DNA of 64,000 bases. It comes from Myxococcus dinghuensis. Its GTDB lineage: Bacteria > Myxococcota > Myxococcia > Myxococcales > Myxococcaceae. The notes below the pieces were generated by a model. The model worked only from the letters and a program-made list of their open reading frames with translations, did no database searches and was not told where the DNA came from. The stretch is taken from NCBI RefSeq assembly GCF_024198235.1, contig NZ_JAKCFB010000006.1, positions 1-64,000 of the forward strand, given 5' to 3'. The position numbers were made by a program, and so were the translations under genes. Of this stretch, positions 22,875 through 32,246 are shown in pieces. Each line of letters begins with the position of its first letter. The stretch's first letter is position 1.

Positions 22875-23714
22875 CTAGCGTTCAGCCACGGACGGAAGCC
22901 CCAGGGCGGTCTGCAGCTCCCGCAGCTTCGCCTGGATGACGCGGATGTTCTGCGGCCCCATCCGCAACAGGTGTTTCTGGGCCCGGCTCAACCCCTCCAG
23001 CTCCGGGGACACGTAGGCATAGAGCGCGCCCTGGGCCTTCACCTCCACGGGCGCCCCTTCGGGGACAGGCACGGCCAACAGGTGCTGGATGGAGCGCCCC
23101 AAGGTCGCGTCGAAGCCCTGTCCCGGCGGCGCCAGCTCCGCGTGCGCCTGGACGAGCAGCGGCTTGAGCTCGCGATAGAGGCTCCCCGCCGCCTGCGCGT
23201 CGAGCGATCCGAACACCCGCGCCACCGTGTCGTACCGGGCATGACTCTTCGGGTCGATGGTCAACGTCTGGTGGTCCTTCGCCTCGACCACCACGAAAGG
23301 CTCCGCCGGCCCCAGGAAGCCGAGCACCATGCGCGGACTCGCGCCCTCGGCGACGTTGTTCACCGCCGCGGCGACACGCCGGGCCAGGTCCCGCTCCTGG
23401 AGCCACGCGGCCAGCTCCGGCGCATCCGACAGGCGGCCGGCGAGATCTCGAACCTTGCCGTCGCTCTCCGGCAGGGACACCGTGGGCTGTGCCGCGACCA
23501 CGCCCGCGTCCTGCGGCGTGACGACGACGGGAACCTCGGGGCTCGGGCCCGGCGTCCCCGTCGTGCCTCGATAGAAGAACCAGGCGCCAGCCCCACCAGC
23601 GACCACGATCGCCGCGACCACCCCACCCGCCACCCATCCGCTGCCGCCCGTCCTCGGGGGCTCCTCCGGGGGCGGCGGCGTCATCGGGCCTCCTGCGAAA
23701 ACCGGGTCGCTCAT
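22875..23714 (-). CDS. DUF3014 family membrane-anchored protein
   Basis: 279 residues. Pro-rich cytosolic start, one membrane helix (about 27-47, GGVVAAIVVAGGAGAWFFY), then a periplasmic domain that matches the DUF3014 pattern (RDLAGRLSDAPELAAWL, PSVVE-like VVEAKDHQTLTIDP, YDTVARVFGSLDAQ, ELKPLLVQAHAEL). Function of the family is not known. ATG at 23714 follows GGAGGAG; longer starts are less likely. It follows the RNase H-like gene by 157 bases. Confidence 0.85.
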   Translation of the reverse strand: MSDPVFAGGPMTPPPPEEPPRTGGSGWVAGGVVAAIVVAGGAGAWFFYRGTTGTPGPSPEVPVVVTPQDAGVVAAQPTVSLPESDGKVRDLAGRLSDAPELAAWLQERDLARRVAAAVNNVAEGASPRMVLGFLGPAEPFVVVEAKDHQTLTIDPKSHARYDTVARVFGSLDAQAAGSLYRELKPLLVQAHAELAPPGQGFDATLGRSIQHLLAVPVPEGAPVEVKAQGALYAYVSPELEGLSRAQKHLLRMGPQNIRVIQAKLRELQTALGLPSVAER

Positions 23715-23871
23715 TCGGCGCTCCTCCTGGGGTTCCCAGGCACGGGGGACGGTGGAAGCTACAAACGGCCCCCCGGACCATTCCACCCCGGGCCAGCACG
23801 CACGGGTGTGGGACTGTCAACCGAGTGAACCTCTGAGCCCGGGGCGGCGCGCCCCCCAGGCCCCCTGCCCT

Positions 23872-24753
23872 TCACGGCAACTGCTCCTCGGCCCGGACCC
23901 GGGCGAGGGTCTGCAGGTCCCGCTCCGTGGGGCCCATCTCCAGGAGGATGCGGCTGACGTCGTAGAGGACGTCGCCGCGCTCGAACACCGGCAACCGGGG
24001 GACGTCCTGGTTCAGGTCGTCCGCGCCCCGGTTGTAGGCCACGTCCATCAGCGTCCGGAGCTGGAACGAGTCGTAGAGGTTGTACTCGACGAGGAACCGC
24101 AGGGCCTCGATGTCGCCGCGCCGTTGGTACGCACGCCACAGCAGCACCGCGTCGTAGCCCTTCACGCCCTTGAGGTGCGACGGACGCTCGGCGCCGATCT
24201 GGCCCTCGATCTCCTTCAGGCCTCCGCCCAAGCCCAGCCGCCGCGTCACGAAGCGCAGGTCGATGTGCGCGTCCGGCACGGGGAAACGCCCGGGCCCGAA
24301 GTGGTCCCGCAGCACGGGGACGTCGAACGTCGAACCGTTGAACGTCACCCACAGCCGCCGCGCCGCCATCGCCTCCGGCAGCGCGTCCATGTTCCGGCCC
24401 TGGATGAAGACGTGCAGGCCCTGCTTGTCGAAGAGGCTCACCACCGTGGGCGCCTGGGCCTCGCGCCCGTCCGTCTCGATGTCGAAGTAGACGGCGTCGT
24501 CCTGGAACGTCGGATACAGCCGCCAGTGCTCGCGTGGGGGAATCAGCTCCGCGAGCTTGCGCAAGTCCCTCCGCGCCAGGGCCTCGCGGGCCTGGGCGAT
24601 CCGCTCGCGCGCGATGTCATCCGTCTTCCGGGAGATGGCCACGCCGCCGCCGGCCGCCGGGTAGTCGTCCCACGTCCGGAAGCCTCGGGCCCACAGGTCC
24701 TTCTCCCGCCAGGGGCCCACGCCCGGGATGTGCTGGAACGTCCGCTCGAGCAT
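23872..24753 (-). CDS. Predicted RNase H-like 3'-5' exonuclease (YprB/RNase_H_2 family)
   Basis: 293 residues. The exonuclease fold starts with VYFDIETDG (about 88-96, the first two acidic metal ligands), followed by VTFNGSTFDVPVL (138-150), HIDLRFV (163-169) and the YNLYDSFQL helix (about 228-236) that carries the last acidic residue. An N-terminal helix-hairpin-like region (HIPGVGPWRE) precedes it. Such proteins are predicted to act on DNA or RNA ends; no substrate is proven for this branch. Its ATG shares one base with the Nudix stop (TGATG), so the two are translationally coupled. Confidence 0.86.
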   Translation of the reverse strand: MLERTFQHIPGVGPWREKDLWARGFRTWDDYPAAGGGVAISRKTDDIARERIAQAREALARRDLRKLAELIPPREHWRLYPTFQDDAVYFDIETDGREAQAPTVVSLFDKQGLHVFIQGRNMDALPEAMAARRLWVTFNGSTFDVPVLRDHFGPGRFPVPDAHIDLRFVTRRLGLGGGLKEIEGQIGAERPSHLKGVKGYDAVLLWRAYQRRGDIEALRFLVEYNLYDSFQLRTLMDVAYNRGADDLNQDVPRLPVFERGDVLYDVSRILLEMGPTERDLQTLARVRAEEQLP

Positions 24754-25181
24754 CACTCCAACGGCCCCAGCCTTCCCGCCACGAGCTCCTCGAGGAACGG
24801 GATGTCCGCCTCGCAGAAAGGCAGGGCCCGCATCTCCTCCGGGGAGTGGTAGGCCAGGGCGTTGGCCCCCAGGGGCTTCGGCTCGCCGGACACCAGCCGC
24901 GCCGCGTAGAGCACCAGCTCCACCGTGAGGTCCGGATAGACGTGCCGCACCTGGGAGAGGCGCCGGCCCACGCGGAGCTCGACGTCCAGCTCCTCGCGGC
25001 ACTCACGGGCCAGCGCGGCCTCGTCCGTCTCCCCGGCCTCCACCTTCCCACCGGGGAACTCCCACAGCAGCGCGCGGCTCCCGCCGGGGAGCCGCTGCTG
25101 CACCAGGAACCGCTGGGCGTCGAGGGGACCCGGAATCAGTGCCGCCACCACGCGGACCGTCCTGGTCGAACCCGTCGTCAC
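24753..25181 (-). CDS. Nudix (MutT-type) hydrolase
   Basis: 142 residues. Nudix box visible as GKVEAGE followed by RECREEL (about 44-64), which binds the divalent metal and cleaves nucleoside diphosphate-linked compounds. The short length and surrounding sequence (WEFPGGK, then V-LxVGRR) fit the MutT/NTP pyrophosphatase branch that removes oxidised dGTP. GTG at 25181 overlaps the bamB-like stop as GTGA, and its own stop overlaps the next ATG, so it sits in a tightly coupled operon. Confidence 0.92.
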   Translation of the reverse strand: MTTGSTRTVRVVAALIPGPLDAQRFLVQQRLPGGSRALLWEFPGGKVEAGETDEAALARECREELDVELRVGRRLSQVRHVYPDLTVELVLYAARLVSGEPKPLGANALAYHSPEEMRALPFCEADIPFLEELVAGRLGPLE

Positions 25182-26371
25182 CCCTTCAGCCCGTTCATGT
25201 CGAGCGCGTAGAGCCAGCCGTTGTTCGACAGCACGAACACCTGCGAGCCCGCGACGAACGGCGTCGCAGAGATGCCACTGCCCGGGTTCCACGACACCCG
25301 AGACTTGCCCGTCTTCGGGTCCACGAACAGCAGCGAGCGCTGGATGGGCACGAGCAGCATTCCCTTGGCGAACACCGGCGTGAAGCCCGCCCGTTCCCCC
25401 AGGGGGAGCGACCAGAGCAGCCGCCCGTCCTCGGCCAGGTAGGCGTCCAGCCGGGCGTCGCCCACCGCGAAGAGCATCTGCCCGCGCATCACCAGCGCCG
25501 TCATGCCGGGCACGGAGCTGCTCCACACCATGTCGCCCGTCTCCGCCTCGAGCGCGAAGATGCCGTTCTTGTACGAGCTGACGTAGAGCTGGCCGTGGTC
25601 GTCCAGCACGGGGGACGAGTCCACGTCCAGGAACTCGTTGCCGCTGCCGGACAGCGACTTCTCCCAGTTGGCGCCACCGTCCTTCATGTTCAGCGAGACG
25701 ATGTAGCCGTCGGAGAAGCCCACGTAGGCCGTGCCGTCGCGCACCGTCGGGCGGGACGCGCCACGCACGGTGAACCCGGACGGCGGATCCCTCCGGTACT
25801 GCCACGCCCAGACCCCGTCCGCGGCCTTCACCGCGAACAGCGTGTCGCTCTCCGAGGCCACGAGCACCAGGCCCTCGGCCACGACCGGCACCGTGGCGAG
25901 CGACTCGTTCGCGGCGTACTTCCACTTCTCGTCGCCGGTGGCGGCGTCCATGGCGTAGAGCACGCCGTCGCCACCCGGCACGAAGACCACGCCCTCGCTG
26001 ACGGAGGGGCCCGCGGCGAAACGGGTGGCGGTCTTCTTCGACCACTTCACCCGCCCGTCTTCCCCGACGCCCCGGATGTAGCCGTCGCGCGTCAGGGCGA
26101 TGACCGTCTTGCTCAACGGGTCATACGCCGGAGAGGCGACTTCGCGGGGGGCGTACTCCAGCGTGGTGGGCTCGACCAGTTGCGCCCACCACGACACGGA
26201 GAAGTAGTCCACGGGAGGCGCCAGCTCGGTCCGGGGCAACTCCGGGCTCCCGTACCGCGGCGCCATGCTGCAACCACCCAGGAGACCGACCGCCACGGCG
26301 CTCCCCAGCCAATGCTTCCAGCTCACGAGCTGCTTCCTCCTCATGGCGACCGTCGTACCACTTCGCGTCAT
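25178..26371 (-). CDS. bamB: BamB-like PQQ beta-propeller lipoprotein
   Basis: 397 residues. Signal peptide with lipobox LLGGC, then repeated PQQ-like blades (for example YAMDAATGDEKWKY, FALEAETGDMVW, FVDPKTGKSRVSW), about seven to eight in all. BamB is the propeller accessory of the beta-barrel assembly machine at the outer membrane. The identification is helped by context: in many Proteobacteria yfgM, bamB and der are adjacent, and here the order der, yfgM-like, bamB-like is kept. ATG at 26371 overlaps the upstream stop (ATGA). A second ATG ten codons in would also leave the signal peptide intact. Confidence 0.88.
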   Translation of the reverse strand: MTRSGTTVAMRRKQLVSWKHWLGSAVAVGLLGGCSMAPRYGSPELPRTELAPPVDYFSVSWWAQLVEPTTLEYAPREVASPAYDPLSKTVIALTRDGYIRGVGEDGRVKWSKKTATRFAAGPSVSEGVVFVPGGDGVLYAMDAATGDEKWKYAANESLATVPVVAEGLVLVASESDTLFAVKAADGVWAWQYRRDPPSGFTVRGASRPTVRDGTAYVGFSDGYIVSLNMKDGGANWEKSLSGSGNEFLDVDSSPVLDDHGQLYVSSYKNGIFALEAETGDMVWSSSVPGMTALVMRGQMLFAVGDARLDAYLAEDGRLLWSLPLGERAGFTPVFAKGMLLVPIQRSLLFVDPKTGKSRVSWNPGSGISATPFVAGSQVFVLSNNGWLYALDMNGLKG

Positions 26372-27180
26372 TTATCGGTGACCGCCGCGGGCTGGCCGGG
26401 CTGCGCGGGAACGGCCGGCGCGGGAACCTTCACGCCCGCCGACGCCAGCACCGCCAGGCGCTCGCTGGACAGGCGCGCCGCGGCGGTGTTCGGGTGGTCC
26501 GTCGAGACCTTGGAGAGCACGCCCGCCGCCTCCTCCTTCTTGCCCTGGAGGATGAGCATGCGGCCCTTGTGGTACGCGCCCATGCCCGGCAGGAACTCGC
26601 CGCCACCGGCCGCGTCCATCTGCTCGAAGGCCTTGAGGGCGTCGTCGTACTTCTTCTCCGCCTCGAAGGCGTAGCCCTGGCCCTCGAGCGCGCCGGCGCG
26701 GAGGGGATCGTTCTGGGCGGCGCCCTTGAGGAACTCGCCGAAGGCCGTCTGGGCCTCGCCGAACTGGCCCAGGCGGAAGTGCGCCTCGCCGAGCGACAGC
26801 GCCGCAGTGGTCGCCGAGCGGGTCCCCGAGTGGGCCGCGCGGAAGTCCGTGAGGGCCTTCACCAGCGCCTCGTCCCGCTCCTTCAGGTTCTTGAAGGCGG
26901 GGTCGGTGTCACCGGGCTGCGCGGGCTGCACGCCCTCCACGGGGCGGTCCAGCACGGCGAACGCCTGCCCCAGCGCCTGGGCGGCCTTGGCCTCGCCGCG
27001 CTTGGACACCTCGCTGGCGATGGCCACGCCGATGCCGCCGATGATGACGACGGCCACGGCGATGCCGATGAGCTTCTGCCGCTGGATGAGCCAGTCACGC
27101 GCCTCGGCGCCCACCTTCTGGAAGGAGTCAGGCTGGCGAAGCTCCTGCTGGCGAATCTTCTCGGTCTTGGTTCCGGCCAC
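26368..27180 (-). CDS. YfgM-like single-helix TPR protein
   Basis: 270 residues. Short cytosolic N-terminus, one membrane helix (LIGIAVAVVIIGGIGVAIAS, about 38-57), then helical repeats (LSLGEAHFRLGQFGEAQTAF, GQGYAFEAEKKYDDALKAF) of the TPR type in the periplasm, with a Pro/Ala-rich tail. E. coli YfgM has the same topology and associates with the Sec translocon and periplasmic chaperones. GTG at 27180 is chosen because GAGAGG lies 9 bases upstream; a TTG at 27189 would leave no spacing. Sits between der and the bamB-like gene. Confidence 0.85.
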   Translation of the reverse strand: MAGTKTEKIRQQELRQPDSFQKVGAEARDWLIQRQKLIGIAVAVVIIGGIGVAIASEVSKRGEAKAAQALGQAFAVLDRPVEGVQPAQPGDTDPAFKNLKERDEALVKALTDFRAAHSGTRSATTAALSLGEAHFRLGQFGEAQTAFGEFLKGAAQNDPLRAGALEGQGYAFEAEKKYDDALKAFEQMDAAGGGEFLPGMGAYHKGRMLILQGKKEEAAGVLSKVSTDHPNTAAARLSSERLAVLASAGVKVPAPAVPAQPGQPAAVTDK

Positions 27181-27283
27181 GTCGGTCAACCTCTCTCTGC
27201 GCTTCGGTGCTCTACCCTGTCAGAGGGCGGAAGAGCGGCGCACTGTATGGAGCGCGCGCCGCGAGTGTCAACGCACGGACGCT

Positions 27284-28663
27284 TCAGTGCTTCCCCTGGA
27301 GATGTGGCTTCTTTCGCGCCGCCCGCTTCGCCTGTCCCGGCCGTGCCCGGAACAGGAGGCGGATGGGCACTCGCAGGTCGAACGTCTTGCGCAGCTGGTT
27401 CGTGATGTACCGCTTGTACATGTCCGGGACGCCGTCCGGATGATTGCACGTCAGGGCGAACGTCGGCGGCGCGGTGGTCACCTGGGCGATGTAGTACAGC
27501 CGCAGCGGCTTGCCCCGGACGATGGGGGCCGGGTGGTTGTCCACCATGTGATCCAGCAGGCGGTTGAGCTGCGGGGTGGGCGCCCGGAAGCGGAACTGCT
27601 CGGCCAGCTCCACCGCCACGTCCACCACCTTCTCCACCTTCGAGCCGGTCAGCGCGGAGGTGAACAGGATGGGGGCGTAGCCCACGAACTTGAGCGCGTA
27701 CTTGAGCGTCTCGCGGTAGGCCTCCTGGCGCCGCTGATCCGCGTCCACCAGGTCCCACTTGTTCACCACGATGACGAGCGCGCGGCCCCGCTCCTCGGCC
27801 AGGCCCGCGAGCTTCGCGTCCTGGTCCACCGCGGGCTCCGTGGCGTCCATCAGCAGCACCGCCACGTCGCTGCGCTCCATCACCTTGAGCGCCGCCACCA
27901 CCGAGTACTTCTCCACCTGCTGGGCGATGGTCTTCTTGCGCCGGATGCCCGCGGTGTCGGTGAGGATGAGCTTGTGGCCCTTGTACGTCAGCGGCGAGTC
28001 CACCGGATCGCGGGTGGTGCCCGGCACGTCGCTGGCCACCACCCGCTTCTCCTGGAGGATGGCGTTGACCAGCGTGCTCTTGCCCACGTTGGGCCGGCCG
28101 ATGATGGCCACGCGGATGATGCCGTCGTCCGGAGGGGCCTCGTCGTCCTCGCCGTCCTGCTTGGGCGGGAGCTTGGAGACGACCTCATCGCACAGGCCGG
28201 GGACTCCCAGGCCGTGCTCGGCGGACAGGGGCTGCACCTCGCCCAGGCCCAGCTTGTAGAAGTCCGCGGCGAGCGACTGCATGGTGCCCGACGTGTTGTC
28301 GAGCTTGTTCGCCGCGACGATGACGGGCTTGCCGCTCTTGCGCAGGTAGCTGGCCACCGCCGCGTCCGCGGGCGTGACGCCGTCGCGCCCGTCCGTGACG
28401 AAGACGATGACGTCACACTCCTCCACGGCGAGCTGGGCCTGCTCCCGGACCTGGGACAGCAGCGCGTCCTTCTCGCCGGGGACGAAGCCCCCCGTGTCGA
28501 TGAAGGTGAACTTGCGGCCTCCCCACTCCGCGTCCGAGTAGACGCGATCCCGCGTCACGCCCGGCATGTCCTCGACCAGCGAGATGCGCTTGCCGACGAG
28601 GCGGTTGAACAGCGTGCTCTTGCCCACGTTGGGGCGTCCGACAATGGCGACCAGCGGCTTCAT
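27284..28663 (-). CDS. der: Ribosome assembly GTPase Der (EngA)
   Basis: 459 residues, two tandem GTPase domains and a KH-like C-terminal domain. First domain: GRPNVGKSTLFNR (about 9-21), DTGGF, NKLD; second: GRPNVGKSTLVNA, DTAGIRRK, NKWD. The double G-domain is unique to Der, needed for 50S subunit maturation. A 50-residue acidic linker (GEDDEAPPDDG) separates the domains. The ATG at 28663 lies one base after the era stop, so the two essential ribosome GTPases are coupled. Confidence 0.97.
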   Translation of the reverse strand: MKPLVAIVGRPNVGKSTLFNRLVGKRISLVEDMPGVTRDRVYSDAEWGGRKFTFIDTGGFVPGEKDALLSQVREQAQLAVEECDVIVFVTDGRDGVTPADAAVASYLRKSGKPVIVAANKLDNTSGTMQSLAADFYKLGLGEVQPLSAEHGLGVPGLCDEVVSKLPPKQDGEDDEAPPDDGIIRVAIIGRPNVGKSTLVNAILQEKRVVASDVPGTTRDPVDSPLTYKGHKLILTDTAGIRRKKTIAQQVEKYSVVAALKVMERSDVAVLLMDATEPAVDQDAKLAGLAEERGRALVIVVNKWDLVDADQRRQEAYRETLKYALKFVGYAPILFTSALTGSKVEKVVDVAVELAEQFRFRAPTPQLNRLLDHMVDNHPAPIVRGKPLRLYYIAQVTTAPPTFALTCNHPDGVPDMYKRYITNQLRKTFDLRVPIRLLFRARPGQAKRAARKKPHLQGKH

Positions 28664-28664
28664 C

Positions 28665-29609
28665 TCAGTCGTATCCCAGCTTCTTGAGGCCTTCGGGGCG
28701 TTCGCTCCAACGCGGCTCCACCCGGACCCGGAGGTCCAGGTACACATGCGCGCCGAGCAGCCGTTGAACGGACTTGCGCGCATCCGTGCCGATGGTCTTC
28801 AGCATCTGCCCCTGCTTGCCGATGATGATGGCCTTCTGGCTGTCGCGCTCCACGTAGATGGACGCGGCGATGCGGATGAGGCCACCCAGTTGGCCCGGCG
28901 GCGTGCCGGGCCGGGGCTCCCGCTCCGTCTCGTCGAAGATGTCCACCATCACCGCCGTGGAGTACGGGATCTCCTGGCGGCAGTGCCGCAGCACCTGCTC
29001 GCGGATGTACTCGCCCACCAGGGTGCGCTCCTGCTGGTCGGTGAGCATGTCCTCGTCGAAGATGCGCTCGCCCTCGGGCAGGTGGCCCAGCACGACCTGG
29101 AACAGGCGGTCCACGCCGTCCTTCTCCCGCGCGGAGATGGGCACCACCTCCGCGAAGGGGAACTCCTGGCGGTACAGGTCGATGAGCGGCAGCAGCTCGC
29201 CCTTCGGGACCGAGTCGATCTTGTTGATGACCAGGAAGGTGGGCTTGCCCAGCTTCTGGAGCCGCTCGAGGATGGTGCGGTTGCCCGGGCTCACCTCGGG
29301 CTTCTCCCCCGCCGGCGGCTCGATGAGGAAGAGGACCAGGTCCACCTCCTCGGCGGCCTGCAGGGCCGTCTCCACCATGTAGCGGTTGAGCTCCCCCTTG
29401 GCCTGGTGGATGCCGGGGGTGTCGATGAAGGCGACCTGGCCCTCGGGGCGGGTCACCACGCCGAGGATGCGGTTGCGCGTCGTCTGCGGCTTGGCGGAGA
29501 CGATGGCGATCTTCTCGCCGGTCAGCGCGTTGAGCAGCGTGCTCTTGCCCACGTTGGGGCGCCCGATGAGCGCGGCGAAGCCGCTGCGGTGATTCTTGGG
29601 GGAGGCCAT
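28665..29609 (-). CDS. era: GTPase Era
   Basis: 314 residues. GTPase motifs GRPNVGKSTLLNA (about 16-28), DTPGIHQ, NKID, followed by a KH RNA-binding domain at the C-terminus (YVERDSQKAIIIGKQG). Era binds the 3' end of 16S rRNA and checks 30S subunit assembly. In this window it lies downstream of rnc in the same direction, as in many bacteria, but a secreted cyclophilin gene separates them. A gap of 190 bases before it could hold its own promoter. Confidence 0.97.
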   Translation of the reverse strand: MASPKNHRSGFAALIGRPNVGKSTLLNALTGEKIAIVSAKPQTTRNRILGVVTRPEGQVAFIDTPGIHQAKGELNRYMVETALQAAEEVDLVLFLIEPPAGEKPEVSPGNRTILERLQKLGKPTFLVINKIDSVPKGELLPLIDLYRQEFPFAEVVPISAREKDGVDRLFQVVLGHLPEGERIFDEDMLTDQQERTLVGEYIREQVLRHCRQEIPYSTAVMVDIFDETEREPRPGTPPGQLGGLIRIAASIYVERDSQKAIIIGKQGQMLKTIGTDARKSVQRLLGAHVYLDLRVRVEPRWSERPEGLKKLGYD

Positions 29610-29799
29610 TGCTTCGGAGGTGATCTGGGAGTCCCTGTCCTACCTGGGAGCCCCTGAAAAAGTACGTCCTGCGGAACGCCCTATAACAGGACACCGTCCC
29701 TTCGTCTTTCGACTCGCGGAGGCGGCGGCGGGCGGGCGACCTGCGGGTGGGTCGCCGGAGGGTCTGTCGGGAGCTTGCTTCCTTGCGCGCCCCGCCGTC

Positions 29800-30507
29800 T
29801 CAGGGCCGGGCGGACTCCTGTGCCTTCGGGGGGGCCTTTCCGGTGGGCGCGGCGACCGGCGCGTCGGAGAGGGTCACGCTCTTGGGGGCCTTGTCGCTCA
29901 GCTCCACCTTGTTGAGCACCACGGCCGTCTGGGGACGGTCGCGGTTGTCGCGGGGCACACCGCCGATGGCTTCCACCACCTCGTAGCCCTTCACCACCTC
30001 GCCGAAGATGGTGTGCTTGCCGTCGAGGTGCGACGGCGTGCTGGTGGTGATGAAGAACTGGCTGCCGTTGGTGTTCGGCCCCCGGTTGGCCATGGCGAGC
30101 AGCCCCACCTTGTCGAAGGAGCGGCCGTTGAGGACCTCGTCCTCGAAGCGGTAGCCCGGATCCCCCATGCCGGTGCCGGTGGGATCTCCCCCCTGAATCA
30201 TGAAGCCGGGGATGACGCGGTGGAACACCGTGCCGTCGTAGAGCGGCTTGTTCGACATGGCGTCGCGCTTCGGGTCACGCCACGGCTTCTCCCCGGTGGC
30301 CAGCCCCACGAAGTTCGCCACCGTCTTCGGGGCGTCCTTCGAGAACAGCCGCACCACGATGTCACCCTGGGTCGTCTTGAGCGTGGCGTAGAGCGGCTTG
30401 CCGGCCTCCACCTTCTTCGTCCACTTGCCCGGCGCGGCGGCAAGGGCGGTCCCCGCCACGAGGCAGGCGACCAGCGCGAAGGTCATTCGGAGGGGGGAGG
30501 TGCGCAT
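29800..30507 (-). CDS. Secreted cyclophilin-type peptidyl-prolyl isomerase
   Basis: 235 residues. Signal peptide (MTFALVACLVAGTALAA) followed by a full cyclophilin domain: FHRVIPGFMIQGGDP, then MANRGPNTNGSQFFIT and HTIFGEVVKGYEVVEAI. A Pro/Ala-rich C-terminal tail (about 210-235) is extra. It should help proline isomerisation of exported proteins in the periplasm. ATG at 30507 is taken because it opens the signal peptide; two further in-frame ATGs (MRTSPLRM) make the exact start uncertain by seven residues. Confidence 0.93.
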   Translation of the reverse strand: MRTSPLRMTFALVACLVAGTALAAAPGKWTKKVEAGKPLYATLKTTQGDIVVRLFSKDAPKTVANFVGLATGEKPWRDPKRDAMSNKPLYDGTVFHRVIPGFMIQGGDPTGTGMGDPGYRFEDEVLNGRSFDKVGLLAMANRGPNTNGSQFFITTSTPSHLDGKHTIFGEVVKGYEVVEAIGGVPRDNRDRPQTAVVLNKVELSDKAPKSVTLSDAPVAAPTGKAPPKAQESARP

Positions 30508-30551
30508 GGGCGCGGCACCATATTCCCCACCTTCCGCCCCTCCAAGGGGTT

Positions 30552-31373
30552 TCACGCCGGTGTGTCACCCGTCGGGGCATCTGGAGGTGGATGTGCGCCC
30601 TCCCCCGGGCTCTCCGCCCCGGGCGAGGCCTGGAGCTGGGTGGCGTTGGCCGCTTCGTCGGCGGCCTCCTGCTTCAGCCGCTCGAGGGTGGCCTGGGCCG
30701 CGCTCTGCTCCGCCTCCTTCTTGCTCCGGCCGGAGGCCCGCGCGAAGGAGACGTCTGCCAGGGTGACCTCGACCTCGAACACCTTGGCGTGCTCGGGGCC
30801 GGTCTCGGAGATGACCCGGTAGCGCGGGGACACCTTGCGCTTCTCGTGGGCCATCTCCTGGAGGAGCGTCTTGTAGTCCAGCCGTCCCTGGCCGGTGGAC
30901 ACCTCGTCCAGCAGCTCGGCGAAGAGCCGGTCCACCAGCGCGCCCGCGGCCTCCAGCCCGGCGCACAGGTACACCGCGCCGAACACCGCCTCCAGCGCGT
31001 CCGCCAGCACCGACGGCTTCTCCCTGCCACCGGAGAGCAGCTCGCCCCGGCCCAGCAGGAGCAGGTCCCCCAGGGGCAGCCCCCGGGCCACGCGCGCCAG
31101 GCCGTCCTCGTTGACCACCCGGGCGCGCATCTTGGTGAGGTCCCCTTCGGGGACGCTCGGGAAGCGCTCCATGAGGCGGTGGCCCACGACCAGGTTCACG
31201 ACGGAGTCACCGAGGAACTCCAGGCGCTGGTTGTCCTTGAGGTCCTTGTCCTTGTTCTCGTTGACGTACGTCTTGTGGGTGAGGGCCTCGAGCGCCACTT
31301 CCCTGCGCGAGAACACCAGCCCCAGGCGCGTCTCCAGGGCCGCCACCCGCTCCGACTGACTCAGCTTCTCCAC
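30552..31373 (-). CDS. rnc: Ribonuclease III
   Basis: 273 residues. Cuts double-stranded RNA in rRNA and mRNA processing. The family signature NQRLEFLGDSV (about 48-58) with its acidic metal ligands is present, then a second acidic site ADALEAVFGAV, and a C-terminal double-stranded RNA binding domain (DYKTLLQEM to SKKEAEQSAAQATLERL, about 166-236). A Pro/Ala-rich tail of about 35 residues follows. Start is GTG at 31373, 10 bases after the stop of the upstream hypothetical gene. Confidence 0.97.
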   Translation of the reverse strand: MEKLSQSERVAALETRLGLVFSRREVALEALTHKTYVNENKDKDLKDNQRLEFLGDSVVNLVVGHRLMERFPSVPEGDLTKMRARVVNEDGLARVARGLPLGDLLLLGRGELLSGGREKPSVLADALEAVFGAVYLCAGLEAAGALVDRLFAELLDEVSTGQGRLDYKTLLQEMAHEKRKVSPRYRVISETGPEHAKVFEVEVTLADVSFARASGRSKKEAEQSAAQATLERLKQEAADEAANATQLQASPGAESPGEGAHPPPDAPTGDTPA

Positions 31374-31382
31374 GGACGTCTC

Positions 31383-32246
31383 TCACTCCTGCGGCGCATC
31401 CGGCCCCACCAGCCTCACGGCCTCCGGCCGGACCTTCAGCAACGCGGCCACCATCCGGACGATTCCAGGGAACTCGTCCAGTTCGAACCGGCCCGCCCAC
31501 ACCTTGCCCTGGGCCCCCGCGAGGAGGCCCCGGAAGGTCCGCCCCGCGATGCGGGCGGCGGCGAAACGGTACGGACGACCGTCGACCTGGAGCTGCGCCA
31601 GGAGCTCCAGGCTGCTGCGGGGTGGCACGAGCGACTCCATCCCGAACTTCTCCACGATGTCCGAGAAGCGCACCAGGCCCGCCCCCGGCGGGGAGGCCTG
31701 CGGGCGACTCGCCGGCTCGCCGAGCAACGCGGCCAGGTAGCCGGTCAGCGCCGCCCGCTCCCGGAACTCCGACAGCTCCAGCGTGTGGCCGGCCCCGCCG
31801 GGCACCTCGGCGCCCTCGCGTTCGGCCTGGACGATGCGGAAGTTGCCCAGCCGGTCCGCCGCCAGCGTCACCGTCAGCGGGCCGTCCTCCACCCGCGTGG
31901 TCAGCTCCAGCGTGTCGGCGTCCACCCGCGGCGCGAGCCCCAGCACCTGGAGCTCCGCCGAGCGGCGCTGGACGTGGAAGATGTGCTCGTTGAAGGCGTC
32001 CGACAGCAGCGCCTCGATGTCCGCCACGTCACTGAGCGCGCCGATGAGGATGGGCGCCAGGCCCACCACCGCCGCGGGGGAGATGGGGATGAGCCGATCG
32101 CCCATCACCTGGAAGGTCACCTCGGCGATGAACGCCTTGGTGACGGGATTCACGAGGGGGGACGACTCCAGGTCCAGCACCGCTTCGATGCCGGCCACGT
32201 CCTCCCGCACTTGCAGCCCGAGTCCCTCCAGCCGTGCGGTGTCCAT
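31383..32246 (-). CDS. Conserved-looking hypothetical protein between acyl-CoA dehydrogenase and rnc
   Basis: 287 residues, soluble, no signal peptide or membrane helix of note. The first half shows helices around LVNPVTKAFIAEVTFQV and PAAVVGLAPILIGALSDVADIEALL; the second half is strand-rich (LELTTRVEDGPLTVTLAADRLG). I do not recognise a family. The ATG at 32246 shares its first base with the stop of the acyl-CoA dehydrogenase gene (TGATG), and the gene ends 9 bases before rnc, so it is firmly in this operon. Confidence 0.82.
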   Translation of the reverse strand: MDTARLEGLGLQVREDVAGIEAVLDLESSPLVNPVTKAFIAEVTFQVMGDRLIPISPAAVVGLAPILIGALSDVADIEALLSDAFNEHIFHVQRRSAELQVLGLAPRVDADTLELTTRVEDGPLTVTLAADRLGNFRIVQAEREGAEVPGGAGHTLELSEFRERAALTGYLAALLGEPASRPQASPPGAGLVRFSDIVEKFGMESLVPPRSSLELLAQLQVDGRPYRFAAARIAGRTFRGLLAGAQGKVWAGRFELDEFPGIVRMVAALLKVRPEAVRLVGPDAPQE

